From Bifidobacterium breve (GTDB lineage: Bacteria > Actinomycetota > Acidimicrobiia > Acidimicrobiales > Acidimicrobilacustridaceae): a stretch of DNA of 64,000 nt. Shown in pieces: positions 1-8,870 of this stretch (position 1 is its first letter; each line of letters starts with the position of its first letter). The stretch covers positions 17,775-81,774 of the forward strand of contig CAMAYJ010000002.1 in assembly GCA_945862505.1 (NCBI GenBank). The letters are read 5' to 3'. Position numbers and translations under genes: made by a program. A model generated the notes under the pieces. It worked only from the letters and a program-made list of their open reading frames with translations. It searched no databases and was not told where the DNA came from.

Positions 1-1597
1 ATCGAGCGCGAGAGCGTTGAGGGAGCGAGGGAAGAAGCGTGTCGCTCCAGTTACTCGTGAGATCGATGAGCGCCGGCATGACTCCGCCCTTAGGAGCGGT
101 TGCAGCCGGAGCGCTTGGCGCTGGTTCGGCGACTGGTTCGGCGACTGGCTCAGGGGTGAGTTCTGCGATTGGTTCTGCGATGGGTTCGGCAACCGACTCA
201 GATGCCGGTTTAGGTAGTGGTTCAGCGACTGGCGCTTTGGCAGCGCTGGAGGCAGCGGTTGCGCCAGGACGACCAGGACGAGCGGGACGGCTCGGTGGGC
301 GGGTTGCAGCGCGACTCGGACGTGCCGGTTCTTCGCCACCCGTTCGACGGCGAAGTTCCTCGCGAGCAACATCGGCAGGACGGCTACCTGCTGCTGGCAT
401 GGGACTGGAATCGACCTGCTCGTCGTCGGCGACGGGAGGTGGCAGTGCGTTCGGCCGCGCCGGGCCTGGGGCCTTAGATGCCGCGTTGGTCGAAACGACG
501 ACGCTATCGCGTTCGAGTCGTGAAATGCGATCGGCGAGTGAAGACAGCGACACGTCGGCGTCGTCGCGAGTGAGCCGGACTAACGCGACTTCGAGCGGGA
601 TGCGTGGGTCGAGAGCATCTTGAATGCCCACGAATGCTTCTCCGAGTGCTTCAAGCGCACGCGTTGCACCGGCAGCACCGAGACGTCGGCCCTGTTCGGT
701 GGCACGAGCACGGTCGGTATCAGTCAGGCGAGAAAGGTCAGCACCAACCGAGGCAAGGAAGACATCGCGCAGCCGTGCAATGAGGGCTTCGCCAAGAACC
801 CGTGGATTACGCCCACGCGAGAGTGCACCCTCGACAACAATGAGTGCGCGACCGGTGTCGCGTTCGCACAATGCTTCGACAAGTTCATCGACGGCATCTT
901 CGGAATCGGGAATTCCGCCAGCGGCAACGACACGATCGAGTGCAGAGAGCGTGTCGCGAGCAGAACCAGCGCCGACGCGCAAGACATAGGAGCGACCTTC
1001 AGATGACAATTCAAGGCCAGCATCGGCGACGACGTAGTCGACGAGTCCTTCAAGATCGGCGGCCGAAAGCAGGTGCACTTCAAAATGTTGCGTGCGGCTT
1101 CGGATCGTTGGAAGAACCTTCTGCGGATCGGTTGTCGCCAAGACGAAGATGACATGTGATGGCGGTTCTTCAAGGGTCTTTAACAATGCATTCGAAGCCG
1201 CGGTCGAAAGCATGTGGACCTCATCGAGGATGTACACCTTGTAGCGACCAGGTGTGGCGAGTGACGCGCTTGAGATGAGATCGCGGATTGCATCGACGCC
1301 ATTATTGGAAGCAGCATCGAGTTCATGGACATCGAAACTGGTTCCCGCATCGATGGAAAGGCATGAGTCGCACACACAACATGGCTCGCCCGCTTCGGGA
1401 TTCTGACAATTGAGAACCTTGGCGAGGATGCGAGCGGTAGAGGTTTTGCCGGTGCCTCGCGGGCCAGAGAAGAGATAGGCGTGGCCTAGGCGATCTTCGG
1501 TGACAGCGTTGCGCAGCGCGGACACAAGGTGCTCTTGGCCGCGAACCTCACTGAAGCGGCTCGGGCGATAGCGGCGATAGAGCGACTGATAGGACAT
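1..1597 (-). CDS. dnaX: DNA polymerase III subunit gamma/tau, partial (C-terminus runs off the left edge)
   Basis: Reverse-strand translation from ATG at 1597: MSYQSLYRRYRPSRFSEVRGQEHLVSALRNAV...GPRGTGKTSTARILAKVLNCQNP...CCVCDSC...DEVHMLSTAASNALLKTLEEPP; classic DnaX clamp-loader motifs. Missing from the ORF track because it has no stop in the window. Confidence 0.96.
   Translation of the reverse strand, partial: MSYQSLYRRYRPSRFSEVRGQEHLVSALRNAVTEDRLGHAYLFSGPRGTGKTSTARILAKVLNCQNPEAGEPCCVCDSCLSIDAGTSFDVHELDAASNNGVDAIRDLISSASLATPGRYKVYILDEVHMLSTAASNALLKTLEEPPSHVIFVLATTDPQKVLPTIRSRTQHFEVHLLSAADLEGLVDYVVADAGLELSSEGRSYVLRVGAGSARDTLSALDRVVAAGGIPDSEDAVDELVEALCERDTGRALIVVEGALSRGRNPRVLGEALIARLRDVFLASVGADLSRLTDTDRARATEQGRRLGAAGATRALEALGEAFVGIQDALDPRIPLEVALVRLTRDDADVSLSSLADRISRLERDSVVVSTNAASKAPGPARPNALPPPVADDEQVDSSPMPAAGSRPADVAREELRRRTGGEEPARPSRAATRPPSRPARPGRPGATAASSAAKAPVAEPLPKPASESVAEPIAEPIAELTPEPVAEPVAEPAPSAPAATAPKGGVMPALIDLTSNWSDTLLPSLPQRSRAR
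110..240 (-). repeat. Degenerate tandem (V/I)AEP repeats inside the DnaX C-terminal linker
   Basis: dnaX frame reads ...APVAEPLPKPASESVAEPIAEPIAELTPEPVAEPVAEPA...; repeated ~12-nt units visible in the DNA (ggttcggcgact ggttcggcgact). Confidence 0.75.
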
Positions 1598-1663
1598 TGG
1601 TGGCGAGCCTACCGATCGGCTGGGACTGCCATCGCCCTGATCTATGGGCAATGGGCGGAAAAA

Positions 1664-1799
1664 GACCCGCTCTCCCGTGTGACGGTCAGGCGACCTGCGG
1701 CACATCGGTGATCCCGTTGAGAGCTGCTGCCTTCCGGCCCTGACTCGATTCGCGGGTTCCGATTGCACAGGACCCGACCGCCACACGCGAGAGCGGGTC
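1664..1799 (-). ncRNA. ffs: Signal recognition particle RNA (small bacterial type)
   Basis: Reverse strand contains GTCAGGGCCGGAAGGCAGCAGCTCTCAACGG (SRP domain IV motif) enclosed by complementary ends GACCCGCTCTCGCGTGTGGCGGTC / GACCGTCACACGGGAGAGCGGGTC; located directly upstream of dnaX. Confidence 0.9.
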
Positions 1800-1857
1800 G
1801 GGAGGAACGATACCCTGTCGGCTCGGAACACCGTCCGGCACAAATGGATGGTCCCCG

Positions 1858-1945
1858 GGAGGGGTGCGAGAGCGGCCGAATCGGCACGCTTGGAAAGCGT
1901 GTGTGGGGCAACTCACCGTGGGTTCGAATCCCACTCCCTCCGCCA
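1858..1945 (+). tRNA. tRNA-Ser (anticodon GGA)
   Basis: Acceptor GGAGGGG/TCCCTCC, anticodon arm cacgc-TTGGAAA-gcgtg, long variable arm, T-loop GGTTCGAATCC, encoded CCA. Confidence 0.95.
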
Positions 1946-1981
1946 GTAAGTACAGACGAACTCAACGTGATCGGAGACTGA

Positions 1982-2470
1982 ATGGGAGTTGCAACTGACA
2001 CCCCCGAGTCCTCCGATCACGGGCTTTCTGATTTTGACCTCATGGGCTTGGCCCTTGAAGAAGCTCGACTCGCTGGCGAACAAGGTGAAGTGCCGATCGG
2101 TGCCGTTGTGGTGATCGATGGCAAGGTCGTTGCTCGTCGTCATAACGAACGTGAGCAGTCACAGGACCCCACCTCGCACGCAGAACTGCTTGCGGTTCGA
2201 GACGCCGCTGCTGCCATAGGTTCTTGGCGACTCGAGAATGCCACCGTGGTTGTCACTCTGGAGCCCTGCGCCATGTGTGCTGGGCTCATGGTGAACGCTC
2301 GTGTTGGCCGTGTGGTCTTCGGTGCACGGAGTTATGAAAATGGCGCCTGTGGTTCGCTGTATCAGCTCGGGAGTGATCCTCGACTCAACCACGAGTTCGT
2401 GACGGTTGCCGATGTTCGAGCAGACGAGTGCAGCGAACTGCTCTCGTCTTACTTCGCTGGCCTGCGCTGA
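1982..2470 (+). CDS. tadA: tRNA-specific adenosine deaminase
   Basis: HAEL and PCAMCAGLM zinc deaminase motifs, 162 aa. Confidence 0.93.
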   Translation: MGVATDTPESSDHGLSDFDLMGLALEEARLAGEQGEVPIGAVVVIDGKVVARRHNEREQSQDPTSHAELLAVRDAAAAIGSWRLENATVVVTLEPCAMCAGLMVNARVGRVVFGARSYENGACGSLYQLGSDPRLNHEFVTVADVRADECSELLSSYFAGLR

Positions 2471-2532
2471 ACCCTTTCTGATCCCCACGGCGCGTTGGCC
2501 CCTTTCCAACAGGGGCAACTAGTGTCGAAGAC

Positions 2533-2622
2533 GGAAAGTTGCCAGAGCGGACGAATGGGGCGGCCTCGAAAGCCGTTGTGGCCTTCGGGTCACCGAGGGT
2601 TCGAATCCCTCACTTTCCGCCA
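2533..2622 (+). tRNA. tRNA-Ser (anticodon CGA)
   Basis: Acceptor GGAAAGT/ACTTTCC, anticodon loop CTCGAAA, long variable arm, GGTTCGAATCC, CCA. Confidence 0.95.
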
Positions 2623-2628
2623 TCAATG

Positions 2629-2648
2629 CCGGCGCCCTAGGGCGCCGG
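2629..2648. repeat. 20-bp perfect palindrome CCGGCGCCCTAGGGCGCCGG after tRNA-Ser(CGA)
   Basis: Read directly; could fold as an 8-bp stem with CTAG tetraloop; no T-tract follows. Confidence 0.7.
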
Positions 2649-2704
2649 TGGCGCGTTGGGCGCCGAGAGTCAATGTGCTCGGTCGGTCCTAACCTGAGCG
2701 GACC

Positions 2705-4585
2705 ATGATGCCTAGTTCCCTCCACATGATGATGTCCGGAAATCGCGACGCGATTGCCAATGCATCAATCGGCCGCCGCACCGTTCTTCGAGTGCTCTCC
2801 TATGCCCGCCCCTATCGGTGGGCAATCTCTGCATTCATCTTTGTCATTGTTATTCAGGCCTTGCTTGGGCTCATACCGGCATTGCTCTTCCGACAGATCA
2901 TCGACTCGGCCATTCCTGAAGGAAATCGTGGACTCCTTCATGTCCTCGCCGGCATCGTGATCGCTGCAGCAGTGTTTTCTTCGGCAATGTCATTTTTCGA
3001 GCGGCTCTATTCATCGCGCATTGGCGAAGGATTGATTTACGACCTACGCGTGAAGTTGTTTGATCATGTTTCCGCTATGCCCATCGGGTTTTTCACGCGA
3101 ACTCAAACCGGCGCGTTGATGAGCCGCCTCAATAACGATGTCATTGGAGCTCAGCGCGCGGTGACGACAACGCTTGGGTCGGTCGTATCAAACGTCATCG
3201 TGCTTATCACCACGCTGATCGCGATGTTTTACCTGGAATGGCGCCTCACGCTTATTGGAATCTTGGTTCTGCCAATTTTCATCATTCCGGCCAAGCGTGT
3301 TGGGCGTCGACTGTCGGCGATCACTCGTCGGGGTTTCGATCTCAATGCAGCGATGAACACACAGATGACTGAACGCTTCAATGTTTCAGGTGCTCTCTTG
3401 GTGAAGTTGTTTGGTAACCGCAAGCGCGAGACCAAACAGTTTTCCGATCGCGCCTCCGAAGTGCGCGACATCGGTATTCAGAGCGCGATGTACAGCCGAA
3501 CATTTCTCATTGCTCTCGCCCTTGTTGGTGCAATCGGGACTGCACTGGTTTATTGGATCGGTGGGCAACTTGTTATCTCCGATGCCATCACTCTTGGCAC
3601 GCTGGTTGCCTTAGCCGCATTAGTGACGCGCATTTACGAACCGCTGACCGCGCTTTCAAGTGCTCGAGTCGACATTATGACGGCGCTCGTTTCCTTCGAC
3701 CGTGTTTTTGAAGTGCTCGATCTTCGTAATTCACTCGATGACAAGGACGATGCAATCGATCTTCCGCCGTCAAAAGGTGCGATCGAGTTCGATCACGTCA
3801 CCTTCCGCTATCCGTCAGGTGCCGAAGAGTCACTGGCATCGCTCGAGATAGGTCTGAGCGGTTCGGTCGACGATGGCCCAGGAGCCGAAGTTCTTCACGA
3901 TGTCTCTGCGTCGATTCTCCCAGGGCAACTCATTGCGCTCGTAGGTCCTTCAGGTGCGGGAAAGACCACGATGAGCTCGTTGGTGCCGCGTTTGTACGAC
4001 GTCTCCGAGGGTTCGGTGCGCATCGACGGGCACGATGTTCGCGATCTCACGCTCGATTCGTTGCGCAGCGCTGTTGGTGTCGTGTCGCAGGATCCCCATC
4101 TCTTTCACGACACGGTTGCCGAAAATCTTCGATACGCACGGCCCGACGCGACCGATGCCGAAATTGTCGCCGCGTGCCAGGCCGCTCAAATTCATGATGT
4201 GATCATTGGCTTTCCCGACGGGTACAACACCGTTGTCGGTGAGCGTGGCCACCGCCTCTCTGGTGGAGAGAAGCAGCGTTTGGCGATCGCCCGAGTGTTG
4301 GTGAAGGCACCGGCCATCATCGTTCTCGATGAGGCCACGAGTCACCTCGATTCAGAAAACGAATCGCTTGTGCAACAAGCCCTTGCAACAGCACTTGAGG
4401 GAAGAACTTCGTTGGTCGTCGCCCATCGATTGTCAACGATCACCGGGGCCGACCAAATTCTCGTTCTCGAGTCCGGCCGCATTGTTGAGCGAGGGCGTCA
4501 CGAAGAACTGTTGGCCGCCGAGGGGTTGTATGCCGATCTCTATCGCACGCTGGTTCGTCAAGACCTCGAAGGCATCGACGTCTAA
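2705..4585 (+). CDS. ABC transporter, fused permease/ATP-binding protein (ABCB/MsbA type)
   Basis: N-terminal TM domain, Walker A GPSGAGKTT, signature LSGGEKQRLAIARVL, Walker B IIVLDEATSHLD. Confidence 0.93.
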   Translation: MMPSSLHMMMSGNRDAIANASIGRRTVLRVLSYARPYRWAISAFIFVIVIQALLGLIPALLFRQIIDSAIPEGNRGLLHVLAGIVIAAAVFSSAMSFFERLYSSRIGEGLIYDLRVKLFDHVSAMPIGFFTRTQTGALMSRLNNDVIGAQRAVTTTLGSVVSNVIVLITTLIAMFYLEWRLTLIGILVLPIFIIPAKRVGRRLSAITRRGFDLNAAMNTQMTERFNVSGALLVKLFGNRKRETKQFSDRASEVRDIGIQSAMYSRTFLIALALVGAIGTALVYWIGGQLVISDAITLGTLVALAALVTRIYEPLTALSSARVDIMTALVSFDRVFEVLDLRNSLDDKDDAIDLPPSKGAIEFDHVTFRYPSGAEESLASLEIGLSGSVDDGPGAEVLHDVSASILPGQLIALVGPSGAGKTTMSSLVPRLYDVSEGSVRIDGHDVRDLTLDSLRSAVGVVSQDPHLFHDTVAENLRYARPDATDAEIVAACQAAQIHDVIIGFPDGYNTVVGERGHRLSGGEKQRLAIARVLVKAPAIIVLDEATSHLDSENESLVQQALATALEGRTSLVVAHRLSTITGADQILVLESGRIVERGRHEELLAAEGLYADLYRTLVRQDLEGIDV

Positions 4586-4589
4586 ACGG

Positions 4590-5558
4590 TTAATCGTTTG
4601 CGAGCTCGGCTCGTAATCGGGGAAGGACTTCTGCCCCCAACGCAGCAATCTGCTCCCGAGCGGCTTCGGCCGCAATGCCGGGCGCATGAAGACGCAGGTT
4701 GATGCATGTGGTGTTCGTGGTTCGCAGAGCGTCAGCGAGTTCTTGCGCGAGTGCAGCGCCGTCGTCACCACAGATCCATCCGTTATCTCGCCAATGAGAA
4801 AGTGCCTCGGTTGTGGAATAGCTCTGATACACCTCGAACTGCGCTTCGAAGGCTTCCTTCGGTGGGGGCCCTAACCACACTCGGCGAATGAGAATTCGCG
4901 CTGCTGTACCGCCGGCCTCGAGATAGGCATCAGAAAGCATTCGCAGGCGATCGGGGTTACTCCCACCGTCGTAAATGACTCCCGCTCCCGCAGCGGCGGA
5001 TCGGCGCACCGCGGCGGGACTCATGGCGGTGCTGATCACAGGGATCGGCTGTGTTGTGAGTTCGCGTAGCGCTCGGTCTCCATCAATGACGCCGAGTTCG
5101 CGACCTGAAAGCATCTCGACGAGGCGAGGAAGATCGCGTTTGAAAACGTCGACCGCTGTGCTTTGGTCGACGTTCATTGCTTCAAAGTCGAGCGGCAACG
5201 AACCCGAACCGACACCAATGCCAACGCGACCGGGGTAGCGCGCGTTAAGCCAGGCGACTTCTTCGGCCAACATCGCAACCGGGCGCAATGGCAAGAGCAC
5301 CGGGCAGGCCGCTGCCCACCCTTGTGACATGGAAGCGAGTTGGAAGCCACTGATCTGCAAAGGGTTCGGCAAGTAGCCAGCGAACCCTCCGTGATGTTCT
5401 GAGGTCATAACCCCATCGAAACCAACGTCAGCGGCGATCGCTGCTTGTGTGCACAACTGATCGACGATGGAGACGGCATCGAGTTCGTTGTGGGGGTAGA
5501 GGCGAAGCGAGATCGAACCATCGGCAAACACGGCGGTGGAGTCGGATCGTTGAGCCAT
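4590..5558 (-). CDS. LLM-class flavin-dependent oxidoreductase (luciferase-like)
   Basis: MAQRSDSTAVFADGSISLRLYPHNELDAVSIVDQLCTQAAIAADVGFDGVMTSEHHGGF... bacterial luciferase-like fold motifs; start set to ATG at 5558. Confidence 0.85.
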   Translation of the reverse strand: MAQRSDSTAVFADGSISLRLYPHNELDAVSIVDQLCTQAAIAADVGFDGVMTSEHHGGFAGYLPNPLQISGFQLASMSQGWAAACPVLLPLRPVAMLAEEVAWLNARYPGRVGIGVGSGSLPLDFEAMNVDQSTAVDVFKRDLPRLVEMLSGRELGVIDGDRALRELTTQPIPVISTAMSPAAVRRSAAAGAGVIYDGGSNPDRLRMLSDAYLEAGGTAARILIRRVWLGPPPKEAFEAQFEVYQSYSTTEALSHWRDNGWICGDDGAALAQELADALRTTNTTCINLRLHAPGIAAEAAREQIAALGAEVLPRLRAELAND

Positions 5559-5620
5559 CCCCGGAGGATACGACTCGGGGAATGCGGACGCTGGGGTGTG
5601 GCTGGTCCTACGCTCCGACC

Positions 5621-6148
5621 ATGGCATCTCTAGACCTGACTGAGATCGTGGAACGACTGTGGGCGCATGAACAGATCCGTCAACTGGCATCGCACTACGC
5701 CGTTGCTGTGGACTCCCGAGATCTCGATGCACTCGTTCTGCTCTTTGTCGACGACGTTCGCGTTGGACGCGACACCTACGGTCGGGAAGCGTTGCGTGCG
5801 TCCTTCTCAGAATCCCTCGGTGCAATCGGGATCTCGATGCTGAATGTTGGGACTCACGCAATTGATCTCGTCGATACCGATCACGCAACTGGTCAGGTCT
5901 ATTGCCATGGACAGATCCAAGATGGCGAGCGCTGGATTCACCAGTTCATCCTTTACCGCGATACCTACGAGCGACGCGACGGCCAGTGGCTCTTCGTTCG
6001 CCGCGTCCATGAACTTTGGTACGGCGAAGAAGCGCCGAATTCACCGATGTCATTGCCATCTGCTGAATGGCCGAAGAATCATGACGGGATCGGCACGGTT
6101 CCTGGTTCCTGGCCGTCGTGGACAAAGTTTTGGGCCACCAAGGCCTGA
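5621..6148 (+). CDS. SnoaL-like / nuclear transport factor 2-fold protein
   Basis: MASLDLTEIVERLWAHEQIRQLASHYAVAVDSRDLDALVLLFVDDV...; SnoaL_4-type pattern. Start set at 5621 rather than 5447 to avoid overlap. Confidence 0.8.
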   Translation: MASLDLTEIVERLWAHEQIRQLASHYAVAVDSRDLDALVLLFVDDVRVGRDTYGREALRASFSESLGAIGISMLNVGTHAIDLVDTDHATGQVYCHGQIQDGERWIHQFILYRDTYERRDGQWLFVRRVHELWYGEEAPNSPMSLPSAEWPKNHDGIGTVPGSWPSWTKFWATKA

Positions 6149-6269
6149 CAGATTCTTGAGTGAGAAACCTCGCACCGCTGATGTGGTTACTTTCTCTGAA
6201 AAATCCCGAGTGGCCGGGTAGCGTCGTCGAAACGGCGCACGGGCGTCGCCTGAGTCCACGGGAGAACTG

Positions 6270-7007
6270 ATGACCGATTTACCGCCGCCGCCGCCACCAC
6301 CGCCGCCACCACCGCCGCCGCCACCACCAACCGGCGGTACGCCGCCGCCACCACCACCGCCGCCGCCACCACCAACCGGCGGTACGCCGCCGCCACCACC
6401 ACCGCCAACCGGCGGTACGCCGCCGCCACCGATGGCTCAAGCGGGTGGCGCGCCGAATCCGAATAACGGAATGGCTGTTGCTGCACTGGTACTCGGCATC
6501 TTGACCTTCGTCTGCCTTGGTCCGATTGCGGGCATTCTCGCGATCATTTTTGGCTTCCTCGGAATGAAGAAGGCGAAGGAAATGGGCGGGACCGGAAAGG
6601 GTATGGCTCTTGCTGGACTCATTCTCGGGGCGGTTGGAACCGTGCTTTCGGTGATCTTGTTTATAGTATTTGTTGTTGTTGCAGGAACGACAACGGTTGC
6701 AATCATGGATGCGACTGGTGCCGCTGATCCGGCGAACTACAGCATCAAAGTCACTACTTGCGAGACTGATTCCGCTGGATACCCCCTTATGGCGGGCACA
6801 ATCGAGAACAAGACCTCATCGGTGAAGAGTTATATGTTTGATTATGAGTTCCGAGATGGGAACAATGTCCTGATCGATAGCGGGATCTCATTCTTAGTGC
6901 CAATTCCCAAGAATGGAACTATTTCTTGGGATGTCAATTCGTTTAAGAGTTCAAAGGCAAAAGTTGTGAAGTGTGAAATCACTCAGGTGAATAACTGGTT
7001 CAATTGA
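6270..7007 (+). CDS. Polyproline N-terminus, DUF4190-like membrane protein
   Basis: P-rich TGGT-spaced repeats, two TM helices (GMAVAALVLGILTFVCLGPIAGILAIIFGFLGMKKAKEMGGTGKGMALAGLILGAVG) and an extracytoplasmic C-terminal domain. Confidence 0.8.
   Translation: MTDLPPPPPPPPPPPPPPPPTGGTPPPPPPPPPPPTGGTPPPPPPPTGGTPPPPMAQAGGAPNPNNGMAVAALVLGILTFVCLGPIAGILAIIFGFLGMKKAKEMGGTGKGMALAGLILGAVGTVLSVILFIVFVVVAGTTTVAIMDATGAADPANYSIKVTTCETDSAGYPLMAGTIENKTSSVKSYMFDYEFRDGNNVLIDSGISFLVPIPKNGTISWDVNSFKSSKAKVVKCEITQVNNWFN
6282..6430 (+). repeat. Polyproline-coding repeat (CCG/CCA runs separated by accggcggtacg units)
   Basis: Unit aaccggcggtacgccgccgccaccaccaccgcc recurs nearly identically three times. Confidence 0.9.
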
Positions 7008-7035
7008 ACGATCCGATCAACAAGATCTGATTGAG

Positions 7036-7062
7036 CAGAGCCCGGCCAAGCGCCGGGCTCTG
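7036..7062 (+). terminator. Putative intrinsic terminator hairpin
   Basis: cagagcccggc-caagc-gccgggctctg, downstream of CDS 6270-7007; weak T-tract (ttgcgt). Confidence 0.55.
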
Positions 7063-7093
7063 TTGCGTCTAGGGCAATCGCTAGCGTGACGGC

Positions 7094-7999
7094 ATGAGAG
7101 TTGCGTTTGTGACCACAAGTGATCTCGACGCGATTGATGACGACGTCGACCTTCCATTGCAACTCATCGCCTTTGCCAATGCCGGAATCGACCTTGTTCA
7201 AGCGGCGTGGGAAGACGAATCGGTGGCGTGGGATTCGTTTGATCTGATCGTCGTTCGAAGTCCTTGGAATTACGTCGAGAGGCTGGACCCGTTTCGAAAA
7301 TGGCTCGGTGATCGGAGCGGTCTGACGACGTTTCACAACCCCGTCGAACTCATCGAATGGAATATCGACAAGCGCTACCTCGCTGATCTTGCACATCGAG
7401 GTGTTCCGATCGTTCCGACTGCCTTTGTTGATTCAATCGAAGAGCTCCGTTCGGCAGCGCAATCTTTTGACAGTGCGGAAATTGTGGTGAAGCCATCGGT
7501 GTCGGCAGGAAGCCGGTTGACCGGTCGCTTTCTAAAGGCTGATCGAGCCGCTGAAACGCTTGCTACTGAAATCTTTGCCAACGACCTAACGGTGATGGTT
7601 CAGCCGTTTGCAGCGCGGATCGACGCTGAAGGCGAAATCGGAACGGTGCTTTTCGACGGGGTGATTTCTCACTCGTTCAACAAAGCAGCATTGCTGGCTG
7701 AAGGTGGTCAGCTTGTGGACGGCGAGTATCGAGAGCAGATCACGTCTGTGCGAACCCCCGACGATGTGGGGGCTGTAGTTCATGCTGCAGCCACAGCGGT
7801 AACGGACATTGCTCGTGAGGGCGGTTGGATCTCAACGCACGAGGAACTTCTCTATGGCCGATACGACGTAGTGCGTCTCGATGACGGATTACTCGCGCTC
7901 CTCGAAGCGGAACTCTTTGAGCCCTGTTTTTTCTTACCGACTGATGTAGATGCTGCCGACCGATTCGTTGGCGCTGTTCTTCGCCGACTCAGCGCTTAA
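7094..7999 (+). CDS. ATP-grasp domain protein (glutathione synthase/RimK-like)
   Basis: MRVAFVTTSDLDAIDDDVDLPLQ...VRSPWNYVERLDPFRKWL...EIVVKPSVSAGSRLTGRF...; ATP-grasp-like pattern. Confidence 0.75.
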   Translation: MRVAFVTTSDLDAIDDDVDLPLQLIAFANAGIDLVQAAWEDESVAWDSFDLIVVRSPWNYVERLDPFRKWLGDRSGLTTFHNPVELIEWNIDKRYLADLAHRGVPIVPTAFVDSIEELRSAAQSFDSAEIVVKPSVSAGSRLTGRFLKADRAAETLATEIFANDLTVMVQPFAARIDAEGEIGTVLFDGVISHSFNKAALLAEGGQLVDGEYREQITSVRTPDDVGAVVHAAATAVTDIAREGGWISTHEELLYGRYDVVRLDDGLLALLEAELFEPCFFLPTDVDAADRFVGAVLRRLSA

Positions 8000-8000
8000 T

Positions 8001-8810
8001 TCACGAAGGGCTGGCGAGAGTGCCGCCAAAGATCTGCCAGGCGAGTGCGCTCTTCGCAACAAGGCTGAGTACGAGGTACACCTTTTCGCCATAGAGATAA
8101 TCGGCGAACTTTCCCTTTCCTCGGTACTGCAGCCATTGATTGAGAGCGAAGCAGTTGAACAAGAGGAAGAGTGAAACGACGATTCCGTAAACGAACGGTG
8201 GTATTCCATCGGCATTCGCAGGAATGCCGTTGATCATCGTGTTGTCGGTGGCTGCTGAGTAGAGCCCGATCACGATTGCGATCCACGGGATGATCCCGGT
8301 AATGCAGCCGAAGATGAATGGCCACCAGTTCACGGAGTCCCGATTTTGGTTGACCTGTTCCATCACAAGCCCGAACAAAATCATCGCTGCGTTGACGCCA
8401 AAGATCGCTACTAGAGCGTAGAAGTTGTTAATGCCGTTCAAGAGGCAAATCAGGAGAATCATGATTGACGCGCTGACTGAGTATTCAATCCAACGCGCGT
8501 AGTTCACTCCGCGAAGCAAGTTGCGCTCGTACCAGGACCGAATGGGGGTTACTGAGGTAAGGAGATGATCGCCAGCAGCGAGAAACAAAAAGATTGCGAT
8601 GGCAATCGCAAAGTTGAAACTGAAGAAGGTCTTACTTGCAGTCGTGAGTGAACCTTCGGCTCCGGGGGGGCCGGTCTGCACCGCCGCGACGATCGGAATT
8701 GCAAAGGATGAACTCAGCACAAGGATGAGAATTCCTTGCACGAGATGAAGTCCACCGACGCCGATGTTCCATTTGCGAAGGTTCACGAGACGTTCTGTGT
8801 GATCAGTCAT
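8001..8810 (-). CDS. Heliorhodopsin
   Basis: 269 aa, seven hydrophobic segments; heliorhodopsin motifs GGLHLVQ, ARWIEYSVSASIMI (counterion Glu), AIFGVNAAMILFG, GCITGIIPWIAIVIG, FVYGIVVSLFLLFNCFALNQWLQYRGKGKFADYLYGEKVYLVLSLVAKSALAWQIFGGTL (Schiff-base Lys253). Confidence 0.96.
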   Translation of the reverse strand: MTDHTERLVNLRKWNIGVGGLHLVQGILILVLSSSFAIPIVAAVQTGPPGAEGSLTTASKTFFSFNFAIAIAIFLFLAAGDHLLTSVTPIRSWYERNLLRGVNYARWIEYSVSASIMILLICLLNGINNFYALVAIFGVNAAMILFGLVMEQVNQNRDSVNWWPFIFGCITGIIPWIAIVIGLYSAATDNTMINGIPANADGIPPFVYGIVVSLFLLFNCFALNQWLQYRGKGKFADYLYGEKVYLVLSLVAKSALAWQIFGGTLASPS

Positions 8811-8870
8811 GAGTGGAGAGTACGTCGTCGCTGAAGGAAAGGGGTGGTTTCGTCGCCGAGGAGTGGCGGA

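Noticed and set aside
17-623. Plus-strand ORFs (e.g. 39..623, 194 aa)
   Set aside because: Antisense to dnaX; low-complexity Ala/Gly/Ser translation is a shadow of the repeat-rich coding strand.
1642-2001. Minus-strand ORFs 1642..2001 and 1686..1934
   Set aside because: Overlap SRP RNA and tRNA-Ser; the well-known artefact peptide ...GGGSGIRTHGELPHTRFPS is a translated tRNA.
2495-2725. ORFs 2495..2692 and 2519..2725
   Set aside because: Translations of tRNA-Ser(CGA) and its flanking palindrome, not proteins.
5447-5620. N-terminal extension of the SnoaL-like ORF
   Set aside because: Overlaps the 5' coding part of the divergent luciferase-like gene; ATG 5621 begins the recognisable domain.
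6187-6486. Minus-strand ORF AAAVVAAAYRRLVVAAA...
   Set aside because: Antisense of the polyproline repeat; no independent support.
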